This document shows positions 41,548-51,059 of a DNA stretch of 64,000 nucleotides, one piece after another (within the stretch, counting starts at the first letter, position 1; every line of letters starts with the position of its first letter). The notes under the pieces were generated by a model. The model was not told the DNA's origin. It saw only the letters and a list, made by a program, of their open reading frames with translations, and ran no database searches. A program made the translations under genes and the position numbers. The DNA lies in contig CALRMX020000004.1 of assembly GCA_943369355.1 (NCBI GenBank), positions 248,001 through 312,000 of the forward strand. The letters run 5' to 3'. The DNA is from UBA7662 sp943369355 (lineage in GTDB: Bacteria; Bacteroidota; Bacteroidia; UBA7662).

Positions 41548-42059
41548 ACAAATATGCCGTGGTTCATGCGATGTAGCTCGGCCAATACCAACGCCTTGCC
41601 GTAGCTATCTTTGAGGAGATGTAGCGGCTTTTGGCTGCCTAAAGCAAAACATGGAGCATGCAACCAAGCCGAATAGGCATCATTACTGCCAAAAAAATCA
41701 AGGGCTAGGTAGCTCACTTCGGCTAAACCAAAGATTTTTTCGGAATGTATGCGTTTAAAACGAAACGCAGGTGTATCACGGTAACGCTGCAGCGACTTAC
41801 CCGACAACGCTAAGATATCGGACCATTCTGCTTCTGTAAAAGGAGTGAGGGCTTGAATTTGTGCAAAAAGTGCGTGCGGCATGCCTGCTTCGAGGGCATT
41901 GCTCAGTTGTATCACATCGGTAAATAAAACTGGAGTATGATACACCGCGGCAGCATCTTGCACTTGGCCACTAGCATCCTGCTCGTTTAAAAAACGATGA
42001 ATAACTTCGTACAAGGCTGCTTTTTGGGCTTCTACCGACAATAAAGAATATGTTGCCAT
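41544..42059 (-). CDS. Xre/MbcA/ParS-type antitoxin (pair 1)
   Basis: A 171-residue protein with a divergent N-terminal helix-turn-helix region and the C-terminal DUF2384 toxin-binding domain ('AWLHAPCFALGSQKPLHLLKDSYGKALVLAELHRMNHGIFV'). This long form, closing in HGIFV, is the usual partner of RES toxins in Bacteroidota. It precedes the toxin by a 4-bp overlap and most likely neutralises it and represses the pair. Confidence 0.85.
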   Translation of the reverse strand: MATYSLLSVEAQKAALYEVIHRFLNEQDASGQVQDAAAVYHTPVLFTDVIQLSNALEAGMPHALFAQIQALTPFTEAEWSDILALSGKSLQRYRDTPAFRFKRIHSEKIFGLAEVSYLALDFFGSNDAYSAWLHAPCFALGSQKPLHLLKDSYGKALVLAELHRMNHGIFV

Positions 42060-42163
42060 CTCCTCGACTTTTGTCCCACTAATTTAGATATTTGTCTTTG
42101 GATTAGGTTCAAAAAGGATAAATTTCCTTACAAGCTTCTTAATTGGTTTTTGCTTCAACCAAA

Positions 42164-43453
42164 CTAAGGTCGTGGGCCTGTCTTAAAATCTATCAAGTAA
42201 GGCACTAGGGAGTTCCCTTCGGCATCTACAAACGACTCATCGAGCACAAGCTGGTGCTGCTGATCGGGGAATAATTCCAGTTCAAGTGTGAGTAATTTAC
42301 CCGACATGTCCCAGCCTACCACACGGCTTACCTTAGTGGCTGCAACACCCTTCATAGGCCCTTGATCAAATCCGTTATAACGCATATCCATGGAAGCTGT
42401 AAACCGGATCGTCATGCGTACAATACCCGGCATTACGCCTACCGAATAATTTAAATCAGGGGTTATTGCTACTACCCTCGGGCGGCGCGCCTCGTAAGCG
42501 TCCCTTAAATCGTCAATCGGCATGCTCAATACACCCGATTTGTCGATCAAGTCCTGAACAGCATAAAAGTCGGCATAATCTAACTTCAACAGCTGCTGCA
42601 TTCCGCTCTTACGATCGTATGCTCGGGCCACATACGCTTCGGCAATGGTGTAGCCAATAAATACTCCCGACTCTGCCGTTTTAAAGCCATTGGCTTTCGG
42701 GCTTAACCATCCTGGATCATTCAGTTTAAAAAAGTCACGTTCAAAACGACTAATCAACGCCGCACTATCTTCTCTTCCGCTCGCTATTGCTGGATGAATT
42801 GCTGCTTTGCCGGTCAACTGAGCACTCAAGTAAGCACGAATACCAGCAGCAAGTACACTGCCTTGCCAATCGACTTGGTTCTGCTTCTGTACGGCGCCTA
42901 CATACAACTGCATCAGGCGTGTATTGAGTTGCCTACTGTAGGTGCCCGCTTGAATTTGTGTTGCTAGTTCAGCAGGCAATTCCGATACATTCACCGTAGG
43001 TTGCGCAAAAAAGTACTCGGCACTTACGAGGAACTTACCGTCAACCAACCGCACAGGCTCTCCAAATCCGCCCACCACAATATGAATCGCGGGGTGGCTT
43101 TTTTGAGGAAACAAACCTGCAAAACGCTGAAAATCTCGGTTCAGCTCTACTTTTCGAGCTTCAATTTTCGCCAAATCGGGTTTAAAACTCCGCCAAAAGG
43201 CCTTGTAACACAATTGCGCGGCAATAAGCGCACTATCGCCCTCGCTTTTTCGAAGTGCGGCTACAGCAGGCGAAGCCTTTTGCAAGTACAACGTCCGGTA
43301 CAGCTTCACCACCGAAGAATCCGCCTGTTTCTGCGTTTTAGGCAGATAACTCAAAAAATTGCGTAAGTCTGTCGAAATCAGCTGTGGTCCTGCAGTTTGG
43401 GCATGAAGGGCAAAGCCCCAGCTTGCCAAAACAACAATTAAAATCAGTCGCAT
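42164..43453 (-). CDS. Hypothetical exported protein with C-terminal Ig-like domain
   Basis: A 429-residue exported protein (signal peptide LVVLASWGFALHAQ). The central part is mostly helical. The last 105 residues, from about RPRVVAITPDLNYSVGVMPG and including RFTASMDMRYNGF, resemble the SbsA Ig-like fold (pattern 'FSxPMD....'). The central part vaguely resembles DUF2268/GldB-like zincin proteins, but I see no HExxH, so I do not name it. It follows pair 1 of the RES/Xre genes in genome order but appears to be an independent gene. Confidence 0.55.
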   Translation of the reverse strand: MRLILIVVLASWGFALHAQTAGPQLISTDLRNFLSYLPKTQKQADSSVVKLYRTLYLQKASPAVAALRKSEGDSALIAAQLCYKAFWRSFKPDLAKIEARKVELNRDFQRFAGLFPQKSHPAIHIVVGGFGEPVRLVDGKFLVSAEYFFAQPTVNVSELPAELATQIQAGTYSRQLNTRLMQLYVGAVQKQNQVDWQGSVLAAGIRAYLSAQLTGKAAIHPAIASGREDSAALISRFERDFFKLNDPGWLSPKANGFKTAESGVFIGYTIAEAYVARAYDRKSGMQQLLKLDYADFYAVQDLIDKSGVLSMPIDDLRDAYEARRPRVVAITPDLNYSVGVMPGIVRMTIRFTASMDMRYNGFDQGPMKGVAATKVSRVVGWDMSGKLLTLELELFPDQQHQLVLDESFVDAEGNSLVPYLIDFKTGPRP

Positions 43454-43545
43454 TTCAGAATTTGCGGCAATTTAACCACAGCAACGGTCTTTTTTACCGA
43501 TTATCTCCAAAAATGAAAGGTTTTGCGCTGTATTTCGACAAATTA

Positions 43546-44022
43546 CTACTTTTTGCGGGTGAATACCGCAACCAAAGCCGAAGTAACCAGTCCGAGTATA
43601 GGTGCACTCACTGCACTCATGATGATGTAATTCTGAAGATTAAACTCGGCTCTTGCAGCTTCTTCCGTCATCAACCCTTCCGATACGGTGTAAGCAATCA
43701 CGTTTTCGAAATACTCGGGCGTTATGACCAAAGAAGTAATGAGTTGTGTGAGTGGCGAAAACACGGTAACCACTGCAGTAATGAGTAAACCCGAAATAAA
43801 TCCTTGTTTGTACGTCATTACGCCATTATAAGCTACCCTTCGTTTTTCGAGCAAGGCAAAAACATATACCGCAATGGCCGGTATCATGATAAAATTAGAG
43901 TAAATGGCGTGCAGATGAATGTTTTCGTCGTGTAATCCGGCAAGTCGTTCACCGACCATCCAAATCAACATCATGGCCACGAAAATGAGGCCCCATTTAA
44001 TTTCAAGGCTGTACTTTTTCAT
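43546..44022 (-). CDS. DUF4199 family membrane protein
   Basis: A 158-residue protein with four hydrophobic helices (IKWGLIFVAMMLIWMVGERL, HAIYSNFIMIPAIAVYVFAL, FISGLLITAVVTVFSPLTQL, YIIMSAVSAPILGLVTSALV). The Bacteroidota-specific pattern 'MTYKQGFxSGxxIT.....sp..q' marks DUF4199. Its function is unknown. It seems to be a single-gene unit. Confidence 0.85.
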   Translation of the reverse strand: MKKYSLEIKWGLIFVAMMLIWMVGERLAGLHDENIHLHAIYSNFIMIPAIAVYVFALLEKRRVAYNGVMTYKQGFISGLLITAVVTVFSPLTQLITSLVITPEYFENVIAYTVSEGLMTEEAARAEFNLQNYIIMSAVSAPILGLVTSALVAVFTRKK

Positions 44023-44134
44023 CGTTGGGGGTTTAGGGTAAACGAATCTAAAAAATTATAATAAGACAGCCTCAACAATCTCGTAAAGAGTCAATTATTG
44101 GATTGATTTCTAAAAGAACACCATGTTCGATTAC

Positions 44135-45256
44135 CTAATCTACCAATAGGAGCCGCTGTGCAACTCCTTTGCCTTGCTGGCCTTGCCAACGCAAAAACAC
44201 CAAACCTCTTGGCAAGTGGTGCACATCCAGCCAACCGTCGTCCTCGAGCCTATAGGTATGCAGCAGAATCCCCTGCACAGAAAACACCTCTACAGTTGCT
44301 GGAGCATTTAAACCGGCAATACGCACAAAATCACGACTAGGATTAGGAAACATCGTTGGCGTTAATTCTTCAGCGCCACCAATTCCGCCAGCCACCACCT
44401 TATACAAGGTATCGCGCCGATAATTCGACCAGCTGTTTTCAAGCGTGTCCCACAGCGATATGATTTGCAAATAATTGTAATTATCCTGTGGTTGATACAG
44501 ATACAAGGTTCGGTTTAAAGATCGCCAGCCGCTTGCCGTGAATTGTTCTACCCAACTGGTATCGAGGTCGCCGTTGGCATGGTAGTGCTTTCGGGTCAGC
44601 AGAAATGGCTCCCAATTGGCACCTATGCCTACGTCAAGCAGCACACTATCTTCCAAGCCCCCGCTGGTGTAAGTATATCGGCTTCTTCGTTCACGTAGCC
44701 AAGTGTTGTTGATTGAAAGGTAAGAGCAACTCGTGAGCACACGCCCTTGAGTAGTGTAGGTAAAGGTGGTCAAATAGGCTGGTCGGGGTGGGAAACCAGG
44801 CTGAAGGCTATAAATCAGCGCAGAATCAATACGACCGTTGCTGTAAACGTAGCTGGTTGTTTGATTGGGAAGCCACAAGCCCGAAAGCCAATTTTCAAGC
44901 GTGTCGGCAAGTGAATTACCGTTAGGCAAATACGTATATCGCCGCCGAGAAGTAGGGTCCCAGCTCGTATTGGTGATCGACCAGTCCTCAAACCTCAATT
45001 CGGCGAGGCGATTCTGAGTCCCGTAAAAATACCGCTCACGCGAAACGTCGACAAACACCCCACTGATACCATTCCACTCACTGTATACTTGCTCCTGCCG
45101 CAGCTGCAACGCATCTTCTACCGTTCGAATTCGAAATACATTCGTCCACCCTTGCCCGTTATACTCCTGACGGATACGCACTTCTTCGCTTTGGGCATTG
45201 CACACTTGCGGCCCAAAAAAAGAAATGACCAATAAAAGTATAGCTTTGATTTTCAT
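44135..45256 (-). CDS. T9SS cargo protein with sorting domain
   Basis: A 373-residue exported protein (signal peptide SFFGPQVCNAQ). The middle contains repeats with regular YTY...G/NT and tyrosine-rich strands (RRRYTYLPNGNSLADTLENW, RRSRYTYTSGGLEDSVLLD), like YD-type repeats. The last 80 residues are a type A T9SS sorting domain (LTPTMFPNPSRDFVRIAGL ... TVEVFSVQGILLHTYRLEDDG), ending RLLLVD. It should be exported through the SprA machine, as is the large protein at 19470. Confidence 0.85.
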   Translation of the reverse strand: MKIKAILLLVISFFGPQVCNAQSEEVRIRQEYNGQGWTNVFRIRTVEDALQLRQEQVYSEWNGISGVFVDVSRERYFYGTQNRLAELRFEDWSITNTSWDPTSRRRYTYLPNGNSLADTLENWLSGLWLPNQTTSYVYSNGRIDSALIYSLQPGFPPRPAYLTTFTYTTQGRVLTSCSYLSINNTWLRERRSRYTYTSGGLEDSVLLDVGIGANWEPFLLTRKHYHANGDLDTSWVEQFTASGWRSLNRTLYLYQPQDNYNYLQIISLWDTLENSWSNYRRDTLYKVVAGGIGGAEELTPTMFPNPSRDFVRIAGLNAPATVEVFSVQGILLHTYRLEDDGWLDVHHLPRGLVFLRWQGQQGKGVAQRLLLVD

Positions 45257-45325
45257 GAATATGACTTACTGTATATCAAGCATTTATCGGCGATAAAGTT
45301 TGCCACTTACCCAAAATTATCCTCT

Positions 45326-46756
45326 CTATTTCCGATTCAGCAGCCATGAGGTCAAATGCCGTGCATACAAAACCGTATTGGAATAGTCGTTATCGCTGAG
45401 CACTATCACATGCCCCTTTTGCTCGCGTAAAACCAAAACATAGGTGGTGTAGCCCGGCCAGCTGCCACTGTGGTTCACATGGCCAACGGTATTGGGTGCA
45501 TCTGAAACCGACCAACCAAAACCGTAGGCTTCGTCGGCCTCTCGCGACTGAGGGCTAGGTGTCCAAGCCAACTGCAGCAGACTATCGGGCAAAACCGCTC
45601 CTTGACGCAAGCCATCTATCCACCTTTCAAGATCAGCCAAGGTGCTATTTACACAGCCGTCGCCACTAATCCCGTCGAGAAAGCGAACAAAATCGTAGTC
45701 GGGCAAATCGTCGGGCAGCACAAAACGTTGCAACGAATCGCTCCAAACACGACCCAGGGCTAGGCGGGGTGGCAGCTCACCCGACAAACGGCGATGAAAC
45801 ACCCTGCTCGAGTACATATTCAGCGGCTTAAATAGCTGCTGTTGCATATAATCGGCAAAAGGCTTACCGCTGGCGGCCTCTACGATGGCAGCAAGAAGCA
45901 CATAGCCTGTATTGCTGTATTCGTAGCGCTTACCGGCACTAAAGTCGGGCTTAGGTTTGTACTTCGCCAGCAGGGCAACCACATCGCTATTGCGCGCAAT
46001 TTTGGTCTTGTCCCAATGTTTATCAAACAGCTCCATGTAGTCGGGTAAACCACTGGTGTGCTGTAGCAACATGCGCACCGTCACTTTTTTGTACGGTAAA
46101 GTAGGCAAGTAGGTGGTGATGGCCTGGTCGAGCCCCACTTTACCTTGGGCCACCAGTTGAAGCACGGCCACAGCGGTAAACTGCTTACTCACCGATGCCA
46201 ATTCGAATACGGTGTTTTCGTCGTAACCGTCGCTGCAGCGGTAGTGCATACGACCTAGTGAGTCGGCCACCAAAACGCAACCACTGAAAACACCGGTGTT
46301 GCGCTTCAACTCAAAGAGGCTGTCCATCGCCCAAACCCGTGCTGGCCGGGGGCGACCCAACGCCATACTATCGGCCGTAGAAAAACGAAACGACGGTGCC
46401 CTAAAGCTGATGCCGTTCATTTTATTCTTGCTGTTGAAGTTCATGCCCAGTTGATTCCATTCCGTCGTATCGCGGCTGTAACGAAGCTGCATACGTAAGG
46501 TGTTGGGCTTTACCCGAATGATTTTGTAGTGGGTAATTTTTCCTTTTACTTCCAGCTGTGTACCAAAGGCCTCCTTAGCTCTTTTTTCGTTGAAGAGGAG
46601 CTTCAAGGGTCCAGCAAATTGGCTTCTCAGCAGTTTGTAGTTCTGGCTGTTAAAAGCCTCAACGAAACGAATAGCCGTTAGTTCATTCAAAGAATCAACC
46701 GATTGGGTAAGTCCGGCAAGGGGTAGCAGCAGGCAACTCAACAACAGCGCTTTCAT
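45326..46756 (-). CDS. Serine hydrolase, beta-lactamase class C family
   Basis: A 476-residue exported protein (signal peptide MKALLLSCLLLPLAGLTQS). An N-terminal DUF3887-like part (about 25-110, 'FNSQNYKLLRSQFAGPLK') precedes the penicillin-binding fold with SxxK as SVSK (188-191), YSN (YEYSNTGYVLL) and HSG (VNHSGSWPGY). It probably acts on esters or D-amino compounds outside the inner membrane. The open frame runs back to TTG 46825, but only the ATG at 46756 gives a normal signal peptide. Confidence 0.87.
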   Translation of the reverse strand: MKALLLSCLLLPLAGLTQSVDSLNELTAIRFVEAFNSQNYKLLRSQFAGPLKLLFNEKRAKEAFGTQLEVKGKITHYKIIRVKPNTLRMQLRYSRDTTEWNQLGMNFNSKNKMNGISFRAPSFRFSTADSMALGRPRPARVWAMDSLFELKRNTGVFSGCVLVADSLGRMHYRCSDGYDENTVFELASVSKQFTAVAVLQLVAQGKVGLDQAITTYLPTLPYKKVTVRMLLQHTSGLPDYMELFDKHWDKTKIARNSDVVALLAKYKPKPDFSAGKRYEYSNTGYVLLAAIVEAASGKPFADYMQQQLFKPLNMYSSRVFHRRLSGELPPRLALGRVWSDSLQRFVLPDDLPDYDFVRFLDGISGDGCVNSTLADLERWIDGLRQGAVLPDSLLQLAWTPSPQSREADEAYGFGWSVSDAPNTVGHVNHSGSWPGYTTYVLVLREQKGHVIVLSDNDYSNTVLYARHLTSWLLNRK

Positions 46757-46879
46757 GACAAGATATTTTAGTAAAAATGAATAAAAAGCTGAAATACAAG
46801 GGCCTTTCAAGAAAAAAAACAACAATAAGTCGACAAAACCTCTTGGCAGAAAAGATGTTTAAACGTTAATTTAGTGCGT

Positions 46880-48001
46880 ATGGAAAATCCGGTTAATCGT
46901 AGAAGTTTTCTCAGCCGTTTAGGCGCAGGCATTGGCAGCTTACTTGTTTTGCCCGTGGGCAGTTTTGCTCAAACCAATACACGTAAGCAGCCCCTCATCA
47001 AGTTGCTGCAGCCCATGGGTTTTCAGTGGGAAACAGCCGACCCTTTTTTATTTTGTGCCCACCACGAGGACGACTACCCTAAAGGCAATGCCCAAATGGG
47101 GCCGGCCTGCTCGTTGCAGGGCCGTGAAATGGGCAACGACTTCATCATCAAAGACGGATTTCGGATGTACCACGGCAAAAAGGTACCCGGTTTTCCCGGT
47201 CACCCGCATCGTGGCTTTGAAACAGTCACCATTGTCCGCCGCGGACTGGTTGATCATGCCGATTCGTTGGGTGCTGCTGGGCGCTACGGCAATGGCGATG
47301 TACAGTGGATGACCGCGGGCAGTGGCGTGCAACACAGCGAGATGTTTCCCTTGTTGCGCGAGAACGAACCCAACCCGCTCGAGCTATTTCAGGTATGGCT
47401 CAATCTGCCTAAAAAGAATAAAATGACCGCCCCACATTTCAAAATGTTGTGGAGCGATACCATCCCTCGGGTCGTACAAACCGATGCCAAAGGCAAAAAA
47501 ACCACCGTAGAGGTCATTGCCGGCAAATTGGCTGGCAAAAAAGCGCCCACTCCCCCACCCAACAGCTGGGCGGCCGACCCAACCAACGAAGTGGCCATAC
47601 TCAACATTCAACTTGAAGCGGGGGCTAGCTTCGTACTCCCCGCTGCATCGCCAGGTATCGGCCGAAACTTGTATTTCTACCAAGGCAAAAGCCTCAAGAT
47701 TGGCGATACTGCCATCGATGCATATCACCGCATAGAAGTTGACGGCAGTAAGGAACTGCAGCTCGTGAATGGGCCTGACGAAGGACGTATTTTGGTGCTG
47801 CAAGGCAAACCCATAGGCGAGCATGTAGTGCAATACGGGCCCTTCGTGATGAACTCGAAGGCCGAAATACAACAGGCCTTTCAAGACTACCACAAAACGC
47901 AGTTTGGCGGTTGGCCTTGGCCTCGTTACGATCAGGTGCACGACCGCAAATTGGGTCGTTTTGCCCAGCATGCCGACGGCAAACGTGAAACGCGTGGCTA
48001 A
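46880..48001 (+). CDS. Pirin family protein with twin-arginine signal
   Basis: A 373-residue bicupin. Unlike most pirins it starts with a Tat-type signal (NRRSFLSRLGAGIGSLLVLPVGSFA), so it is probably exported folded. The pirin motif HPHRGFETVT holds two metal-binding histidines, followed by GxGxQHSE (GSGVQHSEMF) with His and Glu. The C-terminal cupin lies at about 185-310. Pirins can act as quercetin dioxygenases or iron-dependent cofactors. ATG 46880 is chosen over GTG 46874. The stop abuts that of the converging antiporter gene. Confidence 0.87.
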   Translation: MENPVNRRSFLSRLGAGIGSLLVLPVGSFAQTNTRKQPLIKLLQPMGFQWETADPFLFCAHHEDDYPKGNAQMGPACSLQGREMGNDFIIKDGFRMYHGKKVPGFPGHPHRGFETVTIVRRGLVDHADSLGAAGRYGNGDVQWMTAGSGVQHSEMFPLLRENEPNPLELFQVWLNLPKKNKMTAPHFKMLWSDTIPRVVQTDAKGKKTTVEVIAGKLAGKKAPTPPPNSWAADPTNEVAILNIQLEAGASFVLPAASPGIGRNLYFYQGKSLKIGDTAIDAYHRIEVDGSKELQLVNGPDEGRILVLQGKPIGEHVVQYGPFVMNSKAEIQQAFQDYHKTQFGGWPWPRYDQVHDRKLGRFAQHADGKRETRG

Positions 48002-49915
48002 TTATTCGGCTACGCCGCTCGTTTCGGTGGGTTTACCAAACCAATGAACGATGGCCCAGAGAAGTACCGTGGAAATGCCCATGAGTAGCCAGCCCGATAG
48101 ACCGTATGCAGCTGGAAGGGTACCGGCAAATAAACCAACTGCCCCTACGGTGAGCGCATAAGGCAATTGCGTGCGTACGTGTGCGATGTGGTTGCAGCCC
48201 GAAGCCAGCGAGCTCAGAATGGTGGTATCGCTGATGGGCGAACAGTGATCGCCCAAAACCGCTCCGGCAAGTACGCAACTCACCACATTGTGAAATATCA
48301 TCAACGAGCTATCGTAGTCCATGCCTGCTTGTTGACAAAGACTCCAAGTGGCGGGCAACATTAGCGGGTAAAGAATGGCCATGGTGCCCCAACTAGATCC
48401 GGTACTGAATGCCACCATACCCCCGAGCAAAAAAGTCAAAAAAGGTACCCATTGCACCGGGAGATCGAGTGCAAGGAGTTGACCCGTTATAAAATCGGCT
48501 GTGTGCAGCGATTCGGTGACCGTGGCCAAACTCCAGGCCAGTACCAGAATGAGGATGGCGCCCAACATGGTTTTAAAGCCACCCATCATGCCTTCAACTA
48601 CCTCTTCGAGCTTGAGTTTACGCGCGCCTACCGAGAGGATACCAGCACTGAGTACGCCCAAAAACGAACCCCAAAGCAAGGCCAAGTATGAATTTGCATT
48701 GCCTATAATGCCCGAAAGTCGCCTGAAAAAGGGCAGCTGCGGATCGTTCCAAATCTCGGGGTTCCAGCCTGTGTAAAACAGTCCACCAATGGTAACGCCT
48801 ATCACCACCAAAACCGGAATGAGGGCCAATCGTCCGCGGGCTTCAATGCCTTCCTTCATGGCAAAAGCATCCAATTCTCCACCGGCGCTATGGCCGTGTT
48901 CATCGGCCACAATACCCAAGCTGCGTGCTCTTCTTTCGGCCGACAGCATGGGGCCAAAGTCGCGGCGTTTCCAGATGAGTATAAACATGAAAACGATGGT
49001 GAGCACCGGGTAAAAAGCGTACTCCAGCGAGTTGATGAATACGTTATACGGGTTTTCGTCGAGCCCGTCGATGCTGTTGATACCGTCTTGAATGTAACCC
49101 AGCTCGGCACCAATCCAAGTGGTGATGAAGGCAATAGCGGCAACCGGCGCTGCGGTGCTATCGACCAAATAGCTCAATTTTTCGCGCGAAATTTTGAGTT
49201 TGTCGGTAACCGGCCGCATGGTATTTCCCACCAGTAGGGTATTGCTGTAGTCGTCGAAAAAGATGGCAATACCCAAAAACCAGGTCGCCAATTGGCCACT
49301 TCGTGGGTCGGTGGCCAACCGAGCTATACGGTTTACGATGCCTTGCATACCCCCATTTCGGGTAATGATGCCCACCATGCCCCCAATGAGCATCGAAAAA
49401 ACCACCACTGCGAGGTGGTCAAAGTCGTTCAACGCTTTGAGAATGTAGGTATCGAGTAAGGCAAAAAAACCGTAACCTAGTCCGCCCCAAAAACCATGGC
49501 TGTAAAAGCCTACCACCAAGGTGCCGCTCAGTAATCCCACCAATAGTGCACTGTAAACTTCTTTAAATAGCAAGGCGAGTAGGATGGCCACGAGAGGCGG
49601 CAGTATACTCCAGCCGAGTGGGATGGGGTTAAGGGTTTTGGTCTCTTTGATTTCGCCTATAATCAAACTCAAGTCCCTTTTTTCGCTAAGGCGAAAGGGT
49701 AGAATTGCCTCTCCTTTGTTGAATTTTAGCGTTTTAAGCTCCCCGTTCCACTGGACTTGCACGCTGTCGGGAGCTGCATCGGATTCAACGGTTATGCGAA
49801 CTTCGGTTTCGATGCCTGCTACCACCAGCTCGGGCCATTCAATGCGGTAGTCGGCAGCAGCAACCTGGCCTCCGAGCACGAGCAAGGCCGAAAAAAGTAG
49901 GATAAGGCGTAGCAT
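48002..49915 (-). CDS. NhaC-type Na+/H+ antiporter with exported N-terminal domain
   Basis: A 637-residue protein. After a signal peptide (LLVLGGQVAAADY) a beta-sandwich of about 80 residues (EVRITVESDAAPDSVQVQWNG) lies before about 12 membrane helices with NhaC family patterns (GGMVGIITRNGGMQGIVNRI; ATWFLGIAIFFDDYSNTLLV then GNTMRPVTDK; FSTGSSWGTMAILYPL; LGDHCSPISDTTILSS). It probably exchanges sodium (or another cation or dicarboxylate) for protons at the inner membrane. The N-terminal periplasmic domain is unusual for the wider family but known in Bacteroidota annotations. Confidence 0.87.
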   Translation of the reverse strand: MLRLILLFSALLVLGGQVAAADYRIEWPELVVAGIETEVRITVESDAAPDSVQVQWNGELKTLKFNKGEAILPFRLSEKRDLSLIIGEIKETKTLNPIPLGWSILPPLVAILLALLFKEVYSALLVGLLSGTLVVGFYSHGFWGGLGYGFFALLDTYILKALNDFDHLAVVVFSMLIGGMVGIITRNGGMQGIVNRIARLATDPRSGQLATWFLGIAIFFDDYSNTLLVGNTMRPVTDKLKISREKLSYLVDSTAAPVAAIAFITTWIGAELGYIQDGINSIDGLDENPYNVFINSLEYAFYPVLTIVFMFILIWKRRDFGPMLSAERRARSLGIVADEHGHSAGGELDAFAMKEGIEARGRLALIPVLVVIGVTIGGLFYTGWNPEIWNDPQLPFFRRLSGIIGNANSYLALLWGSFLGVLSAGILSVGARKLKLEEVVEGMMGGFKTMLGAILILVLAWSLATVTESLHTADFITGQLLALDLPVQWVPFLTFLLGGMVAFSTGSSWGTMAILYPLMLPATWSLCQQAGMDYDSSLMIFHNVVSCVLAGAVLGDHCSPISDTTILSSLASGCNHIAHVRTQLPYALTVGAVGLFAGTLPAAYGLSGWLLMGISTVLLWAIVHWFGKPTETSGVAE

Positions 49916-49968
49916 GGTGACCCGAATATAAGTGTAATTGCGAAAATGAAGGAATAGGAATTGTTTCT

Positions 49969-50448
49969 CTAAAAATTATCGCCTTTGGCCCAAAGTCGGT
50001 TCAAGTGTACCGGCCTTTTGTCTTTGACTGCGATAGTACCCACATTGGGGTGAGCAGGATTAATCAAATAATTGAACTCTTCGGGTATCACACTACTCGG
50101 TACCCGCATAACGGCATAGCTGGCTTCCCGAATAAAGGCATCGCCCGCCTGCTGGCTCCAACTTCCCGGCGGGCGTTCGTCCCAACCTTTGGGGAGCTGC
50201 TCGCGGATGAGCTCACCGATAGGGAGTTCGTCGGGTAGTTCCAGCGTAACGAGTAAACGGTCCGACGGTAGATCCTCGGCCAAGTCGAGGTGCACTGACA
50301 CTTCCAACAGCGCCAATGCCCGCGACGATGAGCAATACACCATACGTACTCCAGGGCTATTCCAGCGATTGCCCTCGCTGGAGGCCGCACCTTTCCCAGT
50401 CAAAATTTCGTGCAGGAACCTTTCCCGCTCTATCCGAAAAAGCAACAT
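49969..50448 (-). CDS. RES domain toxin (pair 2)
   Basis: A 159-residue RES protein with the same landmarks as pair 1: EGNRWNSPGVRMVYCSSSRALALLEVSVHL and EQLPKGWDERP, then PSSVIPEEFNYLINPAHP. Such toxins consume NAD+. The ATG shares one base with the stop of its antitoxin (TGATG). Identity to pair 1 is limited by eye, so the two pairs are not a recent duplication. Confidence 0.88.
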   Translation of the reverse strand: MLLFRIERERFLHEILTGKGAASSEGNRWNSPGVRMVYCSSSRALALLEVSVHLDLAEDLPSDRLLVTLELPDELPIGELIREQLPKGWDERPPGSWSQQAGDAFIREASYAVMRVPSSVIPEEFNYLINPAHPNVGTIAVKDKRPVHLNRLWAKGDNF

Positions 50449-51002
50449 CAGGCCAGATTTCCGTAAGCGAGCCTTGCCAATGCGTTTCGCACCATTTTTA
50501 CCCCGGTGATGGCATCAAAACAGCTTAAGGGTGTGCCTCCTCCCAGCGAAAGATTGGGCTTTTTGAGCCAGCGTAAGAATTTATCCGCTTCGTTATTGAA
50601 GGTATCGAGACCAAAAAATAGGGTATCCGCAATTTCGAGCAATAGCTCGGTATCGCGCCTACTCATGGGCTCGTTATCGCGCTTGCGCTTGTTGTAAGTG
50701 GTTTGGGGCAGCTGTAACCATTCCAACACTTCGCGTACGGGGATATTGGCCTGCACCGCGAGTAACTCAACGAAAGAATAAGGTAAACCACCCCGGATAA
50801 CCGATAGGCGCTGCTCCGACGACCACGACCCCAGAAAACCGGGGGCCGATGTGGAAATAGTGCCATAGCTGGCCAAAAAATCGGTAACTACCGAGCTTTG
50901 GGCCTCATCGTTTGGAGAGCTGGTGTAAGGTTTCGATTTCATTGCAGCAGAATTGCTACTAATATACTTATTTTTTGCTGTATCTAAATTCATCTCCTCC
51001 AT
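50448..51002 (-). CDS. Xre/MbcA/ParS-type antitoxin (pair 2)
   Basis: A 184-residue protein with helix-turn-helix region around LAVQANIPVREVLEWLQLPQTTYNKRKRD and the C-terminal DUF2384 domain in its typical form: 'ADKFLRWLKKPNLSLGGGTPLSCFDAITGVKMVRNALARLAYG'. It is translated just ahead of the RES toxin (1-bp overlap). The promoter region is shared divergently with polA (57 bp between starts). Confidence 0.88.
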   Translation of the reverse strand: MEEMNLDTAKNKYISSNSAAMKSKPYTSSPNDEAQSSVVTDFLASYGTISTSAPGFLGSWSSEQRLSVIRGGLPYSFVELLAVQANIPVREVLEWLQLPQTTYNKRKRDNEPMSRRDTELLLEIADTLFFGLDTFNNEADKFLRWLKKPNLSLGGGTPLSCFDAITGVKMVRNALARLAYGNLA

Positions 51003-51059
51003 TTTTTACTTTAGCATCTCTTTTGGCTCCGATTCTGGTCGATTCTGTATCTTGCAAGC

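Noticed and set aside
51041..51056. Promoter box TATCTTGC in front of polA
   Set aside because: It departs from TAnnTTTG at a key position and would leave almost no leader, so I do not annotate it.
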